The notes beneath the pieces are model-generated. The model was not told the DNA's origin, ran no database searches, and worked only from the letters and a program-made list of their open reading frames with translations. A stretch of 64,000 nucleotides of DNA. It comes from a bacterium (GTDB taxonomy: Bacteria; Planctomycetota; UBA1135; UBA2386). A program made the translations under genes and the position numbers. Of this stretch, positions 27,545-36,525 are shown in pieces (the stretch's first letter is position 1; the number at the start of each line of letters is the position of its first letter). The stretch covers positions 1 to 64,000 of the forward strand of contig JAUILN010000010.1 in assembly GCA_030432695.1 (NCBI GenBank), written 5' to 3'.

Positions 27545-28641
27545 TCAGTTCCCGAACGTGCCGCACGTGGTCGCGGTCGTCTCGAGCCCACCGGGACCGG
27601 CGAACGCGCCCATCATCGCGAAGCGGAGGCCGCGCAGCGCCGGGTCGTTGGGGAGCGGCAACGCGATTCGAGCGTCGCACCGACCGGGCCCGACCAGGGT
27701 TCCTTGCCGACCTGGTCGTCGGCGGCGGGGAACAGGATCCGGCCGTCGTGGAGTCCCATCAGGTCCACCTCCCGCCAGCCACGCCCGTCGATCTCGGCGG
27801 AGAAGAACACCAGGTCGCCGACCCGCGCCGGCGATCTCGGCCCCGACCCGGTGGAACTCGTGGAGAAGTCCGCGAGGCGGCTCGTGCCGGCCGGACAACC
27901 GTCGGTGATCCAGGGCTCCTGACCCTGTCCGGCCACGTTCGCCGAGAACCAGACTCCGCCGCGGAACGCCAGGAATCCTGCCGGGGACGAACCCTGGAAG
28001 CCCGGCTCGATGTCGGCGACGAGGGTGGGCGGCGCGTTCGGGCCCGCGACCGAGAAGAGTTCGGGGCCGACGTCCCGTCGGTCTTCCAGAGTTCGAAGTC
28101 GTGCAACTCTTCGGTGGTCGCGGAAAGCAGCAGCTCCGTCGCCGAGAGCACACCGACAGGTTCGCTACCGGAGGAAGCCGGACCGGGGTGGAGATCGAGG
28201 ACACGGGTCCCGGCCGGCGTGCCATCGGTGACCAGCACTTCTCGCCCCCAACTGGAACTCGACGTCGGGCTCGCCGCCAATGCACCGCTCGACACCCATC
28301 GGGTCATGGTCGCCGGGATGCACGCCTCCGCCCCTGGCTCCACGTCCGCCAACATCCGGGTGCGGCCCGGAGTGCCGTCGGGCCAGGTCGCGACCGGTCG
28401 CCTGGTTCGTGGCGAAGAAGTGCAGGGCGCCATTCAACCGGAACGCATCGGCTGGGTTGGACCCGTAGTCCAGACCGGGTCGCTGGTTGATGTCGCGGAT
28501 CAGGGAAGCCGACTGGGCGGGAAGACCCGCGGCAAGGAACGCGAGCTGGACGAGGTCTGGAGTTCTGGTGGGAAGGTGTGGGACCCAGGTGCAGGAGCGG
28601 CCCGCCAGGATACGCCCAATCTCCGATGGTGTAGGGAACAT
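27545..28641 (-). pseudogene. Frameshifted ELWxxDGT-repeat secreted protein
   Basis: Protein-like segments on the minus strand fall in different frames and must be joined by at least three frameshifts. First comes a signal peptide and N-terminus (LVQLAFLAAGLPAQS, then NPADAFRLNGALHFFATNQ) from about 28641. The next segments hold EVLVTDGTPAGTRVLDLHPG and ELHDFELWKTDGTS, then EPWITDGCPAGTSRLADFS and DLVFFSAEIDGRGWREVD. The tail is IALPLPNDPALRGLRF to a stop at 27545. DGTPAGT and ELWKTDGT are the signature of ELWxxDGT-repeat proteins. The tail matches the C-terminal domain of other exported proteins here. Overall length is close to one complete gene, so this is a decayed or mis-sequenced copy, not a fragment. 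Confidence 0.75.
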
Positions 28642-28778
28642 GCGATCATGAACAGGCGACGAGCCGCATGGACCGACCCTTCCCGCGACCGCCTCCATGA
28701 GCATTCCCCGAAACCCGCTGTAACACCCGCCGGCCGTTCCGGGTGTCGAGGCAGAACGACCTTCGAAAGGAATCTGCC

Positions 28779-31172
28779 ATGCACATCCATAGCCTCCGGA
28801 GGACCGCCCTTTCGGCGCTCCTCGCCGTCACCTGCAGCACCGCGCTCAGCGCCCAGACCGCCTACCACGACCAGAGCCTCGGCTACCACCTCGGTCGATC
28901 CATCGCGCTGCGCTCGGCCGGCTACAAGCCGGTGTCCCTCGACGTCGCCGGCGACCACGCCGACCAGCACTGGACCGCGGTCTGGCTGCCGGCACCCGGC
29001 GTCGACTGGACCGGCAACTTCGGCATGACCTTCACCGAGTTCAGCCAGTGGCGCGGCAACCTGCGGACCCAGGGCTACCGCGACGACCTGATCACCACCG
29101 CCGGCTCCGGATCGTCGGTGGTGTACGGCGCGGTCATGGTCCGCGACGGTCTGCAGTCGAGGGCCTCGATCGACGCGCCCGGGGTGACCTTCGACAACTC
29201 GGTCGGCATCTGGCACAGGGAAGGTTGGCTGCCGAACTCGATCAGCGTGCACGGCACCGCCGCCGACCCGCGCTACACGATCGTGCTGGTCGAGAACCCC
29301 GGCAAGATCCGCTGGGGCTACTCCAGGGACAAGACCGCGAGCGAGTACCAGCAGGTCTTCAACGCGTTCGTCACCGGCTGCAGGGCGCGACCCGCGTTCG
29401 TCACCGCCGGCGCGTTCCAGCGCTACACCAGCATCTTCCGCGACGACCCGATCGGCAGCTGGACCGCACGCCACAACCTCACCAAGGCCGGCTACGAGTC
29501 GGAGGTCGCGTCCCTCGGCCAGCTCGGCTTCGAGCCGCTGCAGGTCACCTGTGCGGGCGTCGGCGCCGCGGCCCGCTACGCGGCGCTGTTCCGGGCCGGC
29601 TCGGCTCCGGCGCAGAACGTCTCGGCGACCGGCAACGTGGTCCCGGCGCTGGCCGCGATCGACGACCTGATGATGGGCACGGGGAACGACCCGGGCTTCC
29701 TGCGTGACCGCAACGCGCGCGCTGCCGGCATCGCGATCACCAAGAACGGCCGGCTGGTGTTCGCCCGCGGCTACACCTACGGCCCGTCCGGCACCGAGAC
29801 CGTCTATCCGACCTCCGGCTTCCGGGTCGCCAGCCTCAGCAAGCCGGTCGCGGCGATGGCGCTCTACCACCGGATGCAGCGCGATCCGGGCATCACGCTC
29901 GATTCGAAGCTGGTCGACATGGGATCGTTCGGCACTCCCGCCGATCCGCGCACCAATGACATCCGCATCCACCACCTGCTGGACCACAGCTCGGGCTACA
30001 ACCCGGACTGGTCGGCCAACACCACCGACAAGTGGGCGCGGGCGCGGTCCGAGCTGCAGGGCCGGATGCTCGACTCCGATCCGGGCGCGGTCGAGGTGTA
30101 CTCCAACGGCGGCTACCAGATGCTGTCGATGGCGCTCGAAGGGCGCACCGGGCGGAGCTACTGGGACTATGTGTCGAACGAGCTGTTCGCGCCGCTCGGG
30201 ATCCAGAACGCCCACATGATCACCAGCGCGCCGGTCGCCGGTGACCTGTTCTGCCAGGAGGCCCGTTGGGGTGGCTCGCGGCAGCTCGCGATCTCCAACA
30301 ACTTCGCGCAGCCGGGCAGCCCGCTGACCAACGACGCCTACGCGGTGCACTGGCAGTCGATGGACGGCTCGGGTGGTCTGGTGATGTCGCCGATCGAATA
30401 CGTGCGGCTGCTGTCGGGCGTGTTCGACGAGTCGATCACCACCGGGATCCTGAACGACAACACCCGGGGCCTGCTGCAGGCGCGGATCGAGGCCACGGGC
30501 CGCACCGGCGGCTTCGACTCCGCATCGGCCCGGAACGTCAACGGACGCATCGTCAACTCCTACGAGAAGGGTGGACTCTGGCGCAGCTCGCACACCTACG
30601 GCGTCTACCGGACCGACGGCATCGCGATCGCCGCGTTCTGCACCAGCCCGGGCGCACCGGACATCGACGCGATCCAGGCGATCGTCGACGCGGTCGAGAC
30701 CGCCGGCACCTGGCCGACCAACGACCTGTTCCCGACCTACGGCTTCGCGGCGTTCCCGCGGCGCAGCCAGGGCATCTCGCAGGCCTACGGCATCGGCTGC
30801 GGCGGAGTGGTGCAGAGCACCCAGGGGCTGCCCGAGATCGGTAGCACGCAGACGTTCCTCGCCACCGGCGTCAGCGCCGGCCGTCCCGCGCAGATGTTCC
30901 TCGGCGTGTCGAGCACCCAGCACCTGGGCTTCCGCCTGCCGCTGGATCTCGGCCTGTTCGGTGCGTCCGGCTGCACGCTGCTCACCAGCCCGGTGGTCAG
31001 CGTCGGCGTGATCACCGACGCCTTCAACCGCGCCACCGTGCCGATCCGCTATCCGAACGACCTCGCGTTGGTCGGCACGCGCTTCTACACGCAGTTCGCG
31101 GTCGCCGTGCCGCGCGTGAACCCGCTCGGCACGCTGTTCTCGGGCGGCATGCGGACCACGCTGGGTCGCTGA
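28779..31172 (+). CDS. Secreted serine hydrolase (class C beta-lactamase fold) with N-terminal tandem repeats
   Basis: A 797-aa exported protein; signal peptide residues 1-24 (ALSAQ cleavage region). Residues 30-275 contain repeats of the polyglycine-hydrolase/BTRD1 type, each with a Gly-Tyr turn and a closing Trp/Tyr strand (GYKPVSLDVAGD..WTAVW; GYESEVASLGQLGFEPLQVT). The hydrolase domain runs from about 290 to 650: nucleophile motif SLSK (Ser352, Lys355), the Tyr motif VYSNGGYQM, and LLDHSSGY. Members are penicillin-binding, esterase or peptidase-like; the substrate is unknown. The last 110 residues, from YGIGCGG, are the shared C-terminal domain (RATVPIRYPNDLALVGTRFY). GAAAGG precedes the ATG by about 9 nt. 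A REP-like hairpin starts 16 bp after the stop. Confidence 0.88.
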   Translation: MHIHSLRRTALSALLAVTCSTALSAQTAYHDQSLGYHLGRSIALRSAGYKPVSLDVAGDHADQHWTAVWLPAPGVDWTGNFGMTFTEFSQWRGNLRTQGYRDDLITTAGSGSSVVYGAVMVRDGLQSRASIDAPGVTFDNSVGIWHREGWLPNSISVHGTAADPRYTIVLVENPGKIRWGYSRDKTASEYQQVFNAFVTGCRARPAFVTAGAFQRYTSIFRDDPIGSWTARHNLTKAGYESEVASLGQLGFEPLQVTCAGVGAAARYAALFRAGSAPAQNVSATGNVVPALAAIDDLMMGTGNDPGFLRDRNARAAGIAITKNGRLVFARGYTYGPSGTETVYPTSGFRVASLSKPVAAMALYHRMQRDPGITLDSKLVDMGSFGTPADPRTNDIRIHHLLDHSSGYNPDWSANTTDKWARARSELQGRMLDSDPGAVEVYSNGGYQMLSMALEGRTGRSYWDYVSNELFAPLGIQNAHMITSAPVAGDLFCQEARWGGSRQLAISNNFAQPGSPLTNDAYAVHWQSMDGSGGLVMSPIEYVRLLSGVFDESITTGILNDNTRGLLQARIEATGRTGGFDSASARNVNGRIVNSYEKGGLWRSSHTYGVYRTDGIAIAAFCTSPGAPDIDAIQAIVDAVETAGTWPTNDLFPTYGFAAFPRRSQGISQAYGIGCGGVVQSTQGLPEIGSTQTFLATGVSAGRPAQMFLGVSSTQHLGFRLPLDLGLFGASGCTLLTSPVVSVGVITDAFNRATVPIRYPNDLALVGTRFYTQFAVAVPRVNPLGTLFSGGMRTTLGR

Positions 31173-31187
31173 CCCGCCCGAAAGTCT

Positions 31188-31218
31188 GTCGTGGTTCGTG
31201 CCAGGCACCGATTACGAC
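31188..31218. repeat. REP-like palindrome, solo copy
   Basis: The core GTGCCAGGCAC (31198-31208) is flanked by an imperfect outer stem GTCGT (31188-31192) / ACGAC (31214-31218) with wobble pairs between. It begins 15 bp past the serine hydrolase stop. It has the same core as the hairpins flanking the RAYT gene. Confidence 0.75.
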
Positions 31219-31299
31219 CGGGCGTGCCGCGACTCACGTCGGTGCAGAGCACGACGGTGCGTTGACCGCTGCAGCGGCGCTGCCGGACGAAGCATCGGA

Positions 31300-31665
31300 T
31301 CACGTCGCCCAGTCGATGTCCGCGCCGGGACACGTGTAGCCGCACACGCGCAGCCGGTCGTCCGCCCGCACGAACGGCACCCGCACGGCGCCAAGCGCCT
31401 TGGCGAGATCCTCGAGATGCGGCGTGGTCAGCTCGATCCACTCGATCGCGGCAGCACCACCGAGCTGGTGGTGCAGGTCCGCGTCGAAGCGAGCCGCCGG
31501 CTCCGGCCCGCGCACGTCCTTGCGGCGAAGCCGCACCGGCAGGTCGATGACCGCGTCCCGCAGGCGGCGCCACCGCGTGTCGTTCATGACGGACACGAGC
31601 CCGTGTGCCCACCCGTGCGCGCGCAGTCGCTCGCCGTCCTGTTGTTGGTCCGGGGTGAGCGTCAT
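31300..31665 (-). CDS. DUF6678-like small protein
   Basis: A 121-aa soluble protein starting at the ATG at 31665. The pattern MNDTRWRRLRDAVIDL, then a charged segment, then AAIEWIEL, and a closing VCGYTCPG, resembles DUF6678 proteins as I remember them (MN-T-W-L-A-L, then E-W-E). The function of that family is unknown to me. It has no signal peptide or membrane span. It lies 40 nt downstream of another truncated gene on the same strand and next to a REP copy, inside the rearranged zone. Confidence 0.6.
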   Translation of the reverse strand: MTLTPDQQQDGERLRAHGWAHGLVSVMNDTRWRRLRDAVIDLPVRLRRKDVRGPEPAARFDADLHHQLGGAAAIEWIELTTPHLEDLAKALGAVRVPFVRADDRLRVCGYTCPGADIDWAT

Positions 31666-31705
31666 GCGGATGCGGCGACGATGGCCGATCGGATGCAGCC
31701 GAGGT

Positions 31706-31890
31706 CTACCGGATCGGCCGCAACACGAGCGGCGGAAGGCCGTCGTCGAGATCGCGCCACTCAAGCTCCCGGATCCACGCGTGCACGGTTTCGTCGGCCG
31801 CTGGCTCGAGCCTCGCGTATCAATCGAACGACGTCGTCTCGACACCATCGTCGACGTCACCCGCGCAGTACCCGGCGCGAACGGTCACGC
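31706..31890 (-). pseudogene. C-terminal gene remnant with an in-frame stop
   Basis: A minus-strand frame reads GVTVRAGYCAGDVDDG and VETTSFD, then TGA (31820-31822), then YARLEPAADETV and HAWIRELEWRDLDDGLPPL, to a stop at 31706. Both parts look like one acidic small protein. TGA is one C-to-T step from CGA (Arg). There is no start codon, and the 5' side is cut by the IS91-like end at 31895. The family is not recognised. Confidence 0.55.
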
Positions 31891-31894
31891 CGGC

Positions 31895-31952
31895 GCGCAG
31901 GAAGCATGAGCTGCGCTCTGGAGCCGGACCCCGGCAACCCGGCCCACACCGC
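31895..31952 (-). mobile_element. Solo terminal sequence of the IS91-like element
   Basis: A 58-bp segment identical to 35911-35968, the end of the IS91-like remnant there. It starts with a hairpin, GCGCAG (31895-31900) / CTGCGC (31911-31916) around the loop GAAGCATGAG. No transposase sequence follows. Instead a glycosyltransferase fragment starts directly at 31953, so only the terminus is left, as expected from one-ended transposition or deletion. Confidence 0.8.
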
Positions 31953-32530
31953 GCCCCCCCACAACACCGCGCGCATCCACCCCGACGCCGGTCTGGTCGG
32001 ACCGCGCATCCTCACCGGTGAACCGCCGCTCGACGTCTGGTTCGAGTGCGGCCGGGTGAAGCCCTGGACCCTCTCCGGACTGCACGTCGCGGCTCCACCC
32101 TTGGCGGGCGTCTGCGCCACCGATTTCGTCAGCGGCGCTTGCTGCCTGGTCGACGCCGCTCTCCTCCGCGACCGCCTGCGCTTCGACGAGGACTACTTCC
32201 ACTACGTCGAAGACGTCGACCTCGGCGCCCAGGTCCGGGCCCGCGGCCGCCGTCCGTTGGTCGAACTGCGCGCCACCGTGATCCACGAGGATTGTGGTAG
32301 CCAGAAGGACGAAGACGCCACGATCCTCGGCATGCGCCGCCGCCAGCTCGAGTGGATCACCGCCGGCAAGGCCCGCTTCGCGAAGAAGTGGCTCAAGCCG
32401 TGGGAGCGGCTCGGGTTCTCGCTGCTGGCCTGGGTGGGCAAGCCGTTGGTGGCGGTGTTGCGGGGCGCAGGGGTGGGCTGGTTGCCGGGCTACTGGCGGG
32501 CTACTGGCGGGCTCTGGGCAGCCCGGATTG
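31953..32530 (+). pseudogene. Glycosyltransferase family 2, C-terminal fragment
   Basis: The frame begins abruptly after the IS91-like terminus with TARIHPDAGLVGPRIL, the typical GT2 strand-loop. It continues with FVSGACCLVDAALLRD, the acidic catalytic motif YFHYVEDVDLGAQVRARG, and a C-terminal amphipathic region (KKWLKPWERLGFSLLAWVGKPL). About the first 100-120 residues, including the nucleotide-binding start and DxD, are missing and there is no start codon. The frame runs open into the orphan gene at 32668, but the 140 bases between do not look coding. Near its end the bases GGGCTACTGGC are directly duplicated (about 32490-32512). Confidence 0.8.
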
Positions 32531-32667
32531 AGTGGATTGAACTCTCGGGCGGACAACTACGGATTCTCCGCCCTTCCGGGTTTCGGCGGTCACCATGCCC
32601 TCGTGACTGCGTCTGTGCGCCCGGGACCCGTCAGCCGTCGTGTGTGGCCTCGGGTTCGGGAAGCCAC

Positions 32668-35600
32668 ATGAGTGCAGACAAGATCCAATTCCTCGGCCAG
32701 GTGCGAATCCACGGAGCGTCGCGCCGGCGCGGGGCCGTCGACGTCGTGATCCGAGACCTCGACGCGCGCAGGGAGCTCGGTCGCGTGCCCGTGGACGGCG
32801 CGGGCCGCTTTCGTTGGGTGACTGCCGCGCGGGATCACCACGCGGACGACCGCCTCGAATTCGTCGCCGTCGACCGCTTCGGGGGGCGTGCGCTCGGCTC
32901 GCAGCGGACCAGCGCCGCGCCACGCTCCGGCTTCCTCGAACTCGCAATCGACCTCGATCCGGAAGCCGCCCAGCGGGGTTGGCTTGCCCATACGCCGACG
33001 CGGGAACGCGGTGGCGTCCGGAGGTTGCCTCGTGGCACCGTCTTCGGAATGCGTGGCCTGGACGTGCTGGCTGCGCCCCTGCGGCGTGCTCCGCGACGCG
33101 AAGGTCGTCCGCTGGTGCCGCGGAGCATCCAGACGGCCATCCTGGAGCTGAACCGCGCCGGAGAGATCGCGCTAGCGGTTGTCGAGGGTGACACCGGCAG
33201 GATGGCGGATTTCGGCCGAGCGGTCGGCGGGAGTGTCCGCGGCTCGGCCGGTGGCGCAGGGTTCGCCCGAGCGTCGGGTGCTGGGCTCCTCGGCGGCTTT
33301 GCCAGCCGCTTCTCCAAGAGTGGTCTGCTCTGCGCCGTCGAGTCCCAGGGGGCGTTGAGCATCGTGGCCGCCGGGCTGCTGGCAGACGCCCAGGAAGCCA
33401 GGTTGGGGAACCTGACCCAGCCGGGCATGCACACGCAGAGCGCCACGGCGTACCTCCACGAGCGCCTGGAGATTCTGGACGGATTCCACACGGAGTCGTT
33501 GAAGTTCCAGGTGGGACGGCAGAGCTACGACGAGTTCAGGAGCAGGGCGTATCCTGGTGGGTCGCGTGAGCCGGAGGAGGAGCTCGGGGATTGGCTCGTC
33601 GGCTACACGCCGTGGCCGGACGGTAGCGGCGGTGGCGGCCTCGGCGATCCCGATAACGGTCCTGGTCTCGGCCGGCCGGTTGGTGGTCGGATCCCCGACT
33701 CCGACCCGCCGGTCGCTCGCGACCTACGGTGTCTCGATTGGTTGGACTGCGCCGACCAGATGGAGTCGTTCGCGAACAGCTATGCGCCGCCGGTGGTCTG
33801 TCCGCACGAAGACACCATCGGCAGCATCACTCCCGTAGCGGTGTGCGAGGGCGACACCGATGTCGTGATCGAGGTCCGGCCCAAGCCGGGCCAGGAGTTC
33901 GAGATGATTGGCGGTGTCTGCACGGGATACCTCTACCGGGACCCGTCGCGTCATCGACAACTGGAGACTCTGTCGTTCGACGCAGAGCTGATCCGGCTGA
34001 AGCTCGACAAGGCCGACTACACCGGTTGGGTCGGCTTCCGAGGTGCGGGAGGTGCGTCCACGTCTGGCGTCGGGAGCCTGCGGAGTTGCCTACAGGGTGC
34101 GGGCATCCTCGGTGAGTTCCTCGAAGCGTTGGTCGGTTCGGGCCGCGGTGCGATTTCCTTCCAGCAGTTCCCCGAGAACACCCTGCGGATGGTCTCGCCA
34201 CCCGAGGTGGTGTCTTTTGGCGCCAGCTGGGAACAAGGATCGAGCAGCTGGGCCGGGCAGAAGACGGAGCACCTGGAGGCGGAAGCGTGCACGCCCGTCG
34301 CGCTGGCATGGAACTTCACGCTGCACGCCGACGAACACCTCGTCTCATCCGAAGAATACATCAGCGTCGAGATCCGCGATGACAAGGATCAGCTGGTCGA
34401 GGCGGAGCTGCCGGCTCAGGGGACATTCGACGTCAACGAGAGTCGCGATCGGACCTACACGCTGACCGCGACTTCTCGGGTCGGCGACGAAGTCTGTGGG
34501 AAGGAGAAGGTCACGTTGAGCGTTGGCAGGTTCCACAAGGTGCATCTGCGGCTGCTCGGAGGAGCGCAGCTACAGATCGGTGAGCAGACCAACCTCGTCG
34601 TGCGGATCTCCTGCCCCGCGCCGATCCCCTCGTTCACCGTCGAGTTGTTCTCGGGAGATCCTACGCGGCTGCCGGTTCCCGAGAGTGTCGAGATCCCGGA
34701 CGGCGAGACACAGGTCATCGTTCCTGTGCAGGCGCTTGGCAACGATTGCGCATCCGTGACCGTCACCGCCCAGGCCGTGGGCCACGAGTCCTGTTCGCTG
34801 GACGTCCTGGTCTACCGTGCACCCTCCATCGACTCGATCAGTCCCGAGGTCGTCCGGACCTGTACCGCCTTCGATCTGCAGCTAAACGGCAGTTGCTTCG
34901 ACGGCGACCAGACCCTGATCTGGGCCGAGCGCGACGGCGAGCAGGTGGCCCTACCGGTGCAGGCTGGATCCCAGGCCGTGGTCTACTGCGGCGGAGAGGA
35001 TCTTCCTTCGGGTGACTGGACGATCGTCGCCGAGAGTCGGGGGCTGCGAAGTGGTGGTACACCACTGACGGCCCTACCGTCGGTTCCGCAGGTCGATGCG
35101 TTCCAGGCCGAGTTGGTCGACCTCAACGGTCAGGGATTCGAACCCTGCGAGCCCAATGGCGTAATCGTGACCTGGAGCGTGCGTGATGCGAGCAAGATCG
35201 TCCTCCGCAAGGAGGGTGTCGTGTTCGACGAGGACGTGCTTGACGGGTGTGGGCCTGCGGAGGGGGGGACGACCACGACCGTTGACAAGCGGACGCGTGT
35301 CGTTCTCGAAGCGCATCCGGTGGGTGGCGGGTCATCGGTCGACCGCGTCCTATACGTCGGTCCTGCCGGCGTGTCGGGATGCATCGTGCACAACCTCCAC
35401 GACGGTCCCGTCCTGCTATGGATCGTCGAGGGCCACCACACGTTCCTCTCCGATATCCCGCATTCGTCGGAGAAGCGCAGGATCGAGTCGGGCGAGACCA
35501 CCGCCGTCCAGTTCGAGGATTGCGAGGCCTACTCGCTCTACGCCATCGACATCGAGGCTGCAGAGGATCAGGACAAGGATCCGGAAGGGGACGCCATCGA

Positions 35601-35688
35601 GATCCAGAATCTGCACCGGCTCCCACTCGGTGCCAGTCCTTTCGTCGGGCAGGAGGATGGCGAAGTCGTGACGGTGCAGGTCCCGTGA
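32668..35688 (+). CDS. 1006-aa multi-domain beta-rich orphan protein (Ig-like/TIG-like)
   Basis: An intact 1006-aa frame from the ATG at 32668; a weak GGGAAG lies about 6 nt upstream. Domains by eye: residues 4-105 a transthyretin/CNA_B-like beta-sandwich (QFLGQVRIHGASRRRGAVDV); 130-300 a mixed region (SIQTAILELNRAGEIALAVVEGDTG, a Gly/Ala-rich stretch, then an Ala/Leu-rich helix and SATAYLHERLEIL); a Gly/Asp/Pro linker near 320-350. From about 375 comes a series of Ig-like units, each with one or two Cys, including a TIG/IPT-like unit (APSIDSISPEVVRTCTAFDLQLNG). There is no signal peptide, membrane span or catalytic motif. Codon choice is less extreme in GC than the neighbours by eye. It may be imported DNA within the rearranged zone. 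The function is unknown. Confidence 0.75.
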   Translation: MSADKIQFLGQVRIHGASRRRGAVDVVIRDLDARRELGRVPVDGAGRFRWVTAARDHHADDRLEFVAVDRFGGRALGSQRTSAAPRSGFLELAIDLDPEAAQRGWLAHTPTRERGGVRRLPRGTVFGMRGLDVLAAPLRRAPRREGRPLVPRSIQTAILELNRAGEIALAVVEGDTGRMADFGRAVGGSVRGSAGGAGFARASGAGLLGGFASRFSKSGLLCAVESQGALSIVAAGLLADAQEARLGNLTQPGMHTQSATAYLHERLEILDGFHTESLKFQVGRQSYDEFRSRAYPGGSREPEEELGDWLVGYTPWPDGSGGGGLGDPDNGPGLGRPVGGRIPDSDPPVARDLRCLDWLDCADQMESFANSYAPPVVCPHEDTIGSITPVAVCEGDTDVVIEVRPKPGQEFEMIGGVCTGYLYRDPSRHRQLETLSFDAELIRLKLDKADYTGWVGFRGAGGASTSGVGSLRSCLQGAGILGEFLEALVGSGRGAISFQQFPENTLRMVSPPEVVSFGASWEQGSSSWAGQKTEHLEAEACTPVALAWNFTLHADEHLVSSEEYISVEIRDDKDQLVEAELPAQGTFDVNESRDRTYTLTATSRVGDEVCGKEKVTLSVGRFHKVHLRLLGGAQLQIGEQTNLVVRISCPAPIPSFTVELFSGDPTRLPVPESVEIPDGETQVIVPVQALGNDCASVTVTAQAVGHESCSLDVLVYRAPSIDSISPEVVRTCTAFDLQLNGSCFDGDQTLIWAERDGEQVALPVQAGSQAVVYCGGEDLPSGDWTIVAESRGLRSGGTPLTALPSVPQVDAFQAELVDLNGQGFEPCEPNGVIVTWSVRDASKIVLRKEGVVFDEDVLDGCGPAEGGTTTTVDKRTRVVLEAHPVGGGSSVDRVLYVGPAGVSGCIVHNLHDGPVLLWIVEGHHTFLSDIPHSSEKRRIESGETTAVQFEDCEAYSLYAIDIEAAEDQDKDPEGDAIEIQNLHRLPLGASPFVGQEDGEVVTVQVP

Positions 35689-35703
35689 GCGAACCGCTGT
35701 GCG

Positions 35704-35910
35704 TCAGAGCGTCCGCCGTCCGAAGCACAGCCGAAACCCCAGCGACTCGTCCGAAGCGCTCACCGGGTGCGCCGAGCGGTAGCCGACGCGTGCGCGGTCG
35801 GAGAGGGCGCTGAACCCACCGCCGCGCACGGCCTATCCCGGAACCAGGCCGCCCTCGCGCAGGCGATCTCCCGGTCGGGCGGTCACGGTGTAGGGCACGC
35901 GGGCGTCCGA
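35704..35910 (-). pseudogene. SUMF1 / formylglycine-generating-enzyme-like C-terminal remnant
   Basis: A minus-strand frame reads ARVPYTVTARPGDRLREGG, LVPG, then TAG (35833-35835), then AVRGGGFSALSDRARVGYRS and SDESLGFRLCFGRRTL, to a stop at 35704. The RGGxF...R...GFRL ending is the classic SUMF1/FGE C-terminus. The TAG is one C-to-T step from CAG. The rest of the gene is gone, cut by the IS91-like end starting at 35911. Its stop faces the stop of the 1006-aa gene, 15 bp away. Confidence 0.75.
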
Positions 35911-36525
35911 GCGCAGGAAGCATGAGCTGCGCTCTGGAGCCGGACCCCGGCAACCCGGCCCACACCGCCCGTCACAGGCTCCCCCGCCAACGCGCTTCTT
36001 AGCCCATTCCACCGGCTCCATCGCGGAGCTCTGCCCCACCCTCAGCGCACCGCAGCCCGCTCCGACAGACCGGTGGCCCGCAACGACCCCACACCGGCCC
36101 CGCCAGAGAACTCAGTTCACTACGCCCATAGGCCCGGAGCCTCCGGTGGCGGACGCGCCGGGGACAGCGGCGGTAACTCGGCCGGATGCCCCGGGTGCAC
36201 CAGCACTCGCGTGATCGTCCGTGGATCAGTGATAGAGGTCAGCAGGCGCCGGCGGGTCTCGTGGTGAGGGCAGATCAAGATGTCCACACCGAAGCTTCTC
36301 CGCATCGACTCCGCCCACGTCCAGCGGCGCCTCCAATGCGGCTTCTTCTCTCGCTTCTCCCCCACCGCCCGGCATGGCCGCCCTTGCTTCGCCCGGAACA
36401 CCGGCCGCTCCCCTTCGTCCTCGGGAGGCACCGGCACCACCCGCTCGCGCTGCGACGCCGCGGGCGCGAACGCTCCGTGGTAGGTCATCAGATTGCGATG
36501 CGGCCGCGGCACCAACGCTGCCAGC
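35911..36525 (-). mobile_element. IS91-like element remnant A (3' end of transposase plus terminus)
   Basis: About 615 bp closely matching 43819-44440. On the minus strand it encodes the C-terminus of an IS91-family transposase: YHGAFAPAASQRERVVP, WTWAESMRRSFGVDILICP, TDPRTITRVLVHPGHPAELP. About 200 bp of non-coding sequence follows, then the terminal hairpin GCGCAG (35911-35916) / CTGCGC (35927-35932), extendable to 8 bp with flanking GA/TC. The catalytic N-terminal two thirds are missing. At 36526 the match stops and a truncated serine hydrolase gene begins. Confidence 0.85.

Noticed and set aside
27178..29028. 616-codon plus-strand frame
   Set aside because: It crosses the opposite-strand ELWxxDGT pseudogene and shows no protein signature; the minus strand carries the motifs.
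31198..35688. One 4.5-kb open frame from the REP palindrome through the glycosyltransferase fragment into the 1006-aa protein
   Set aside because: The first 700 bases and the 140 bases before 32668 do not look coding. The frame is open by chance in GC-rich DNA, and an internal ATG gives a sensible start.
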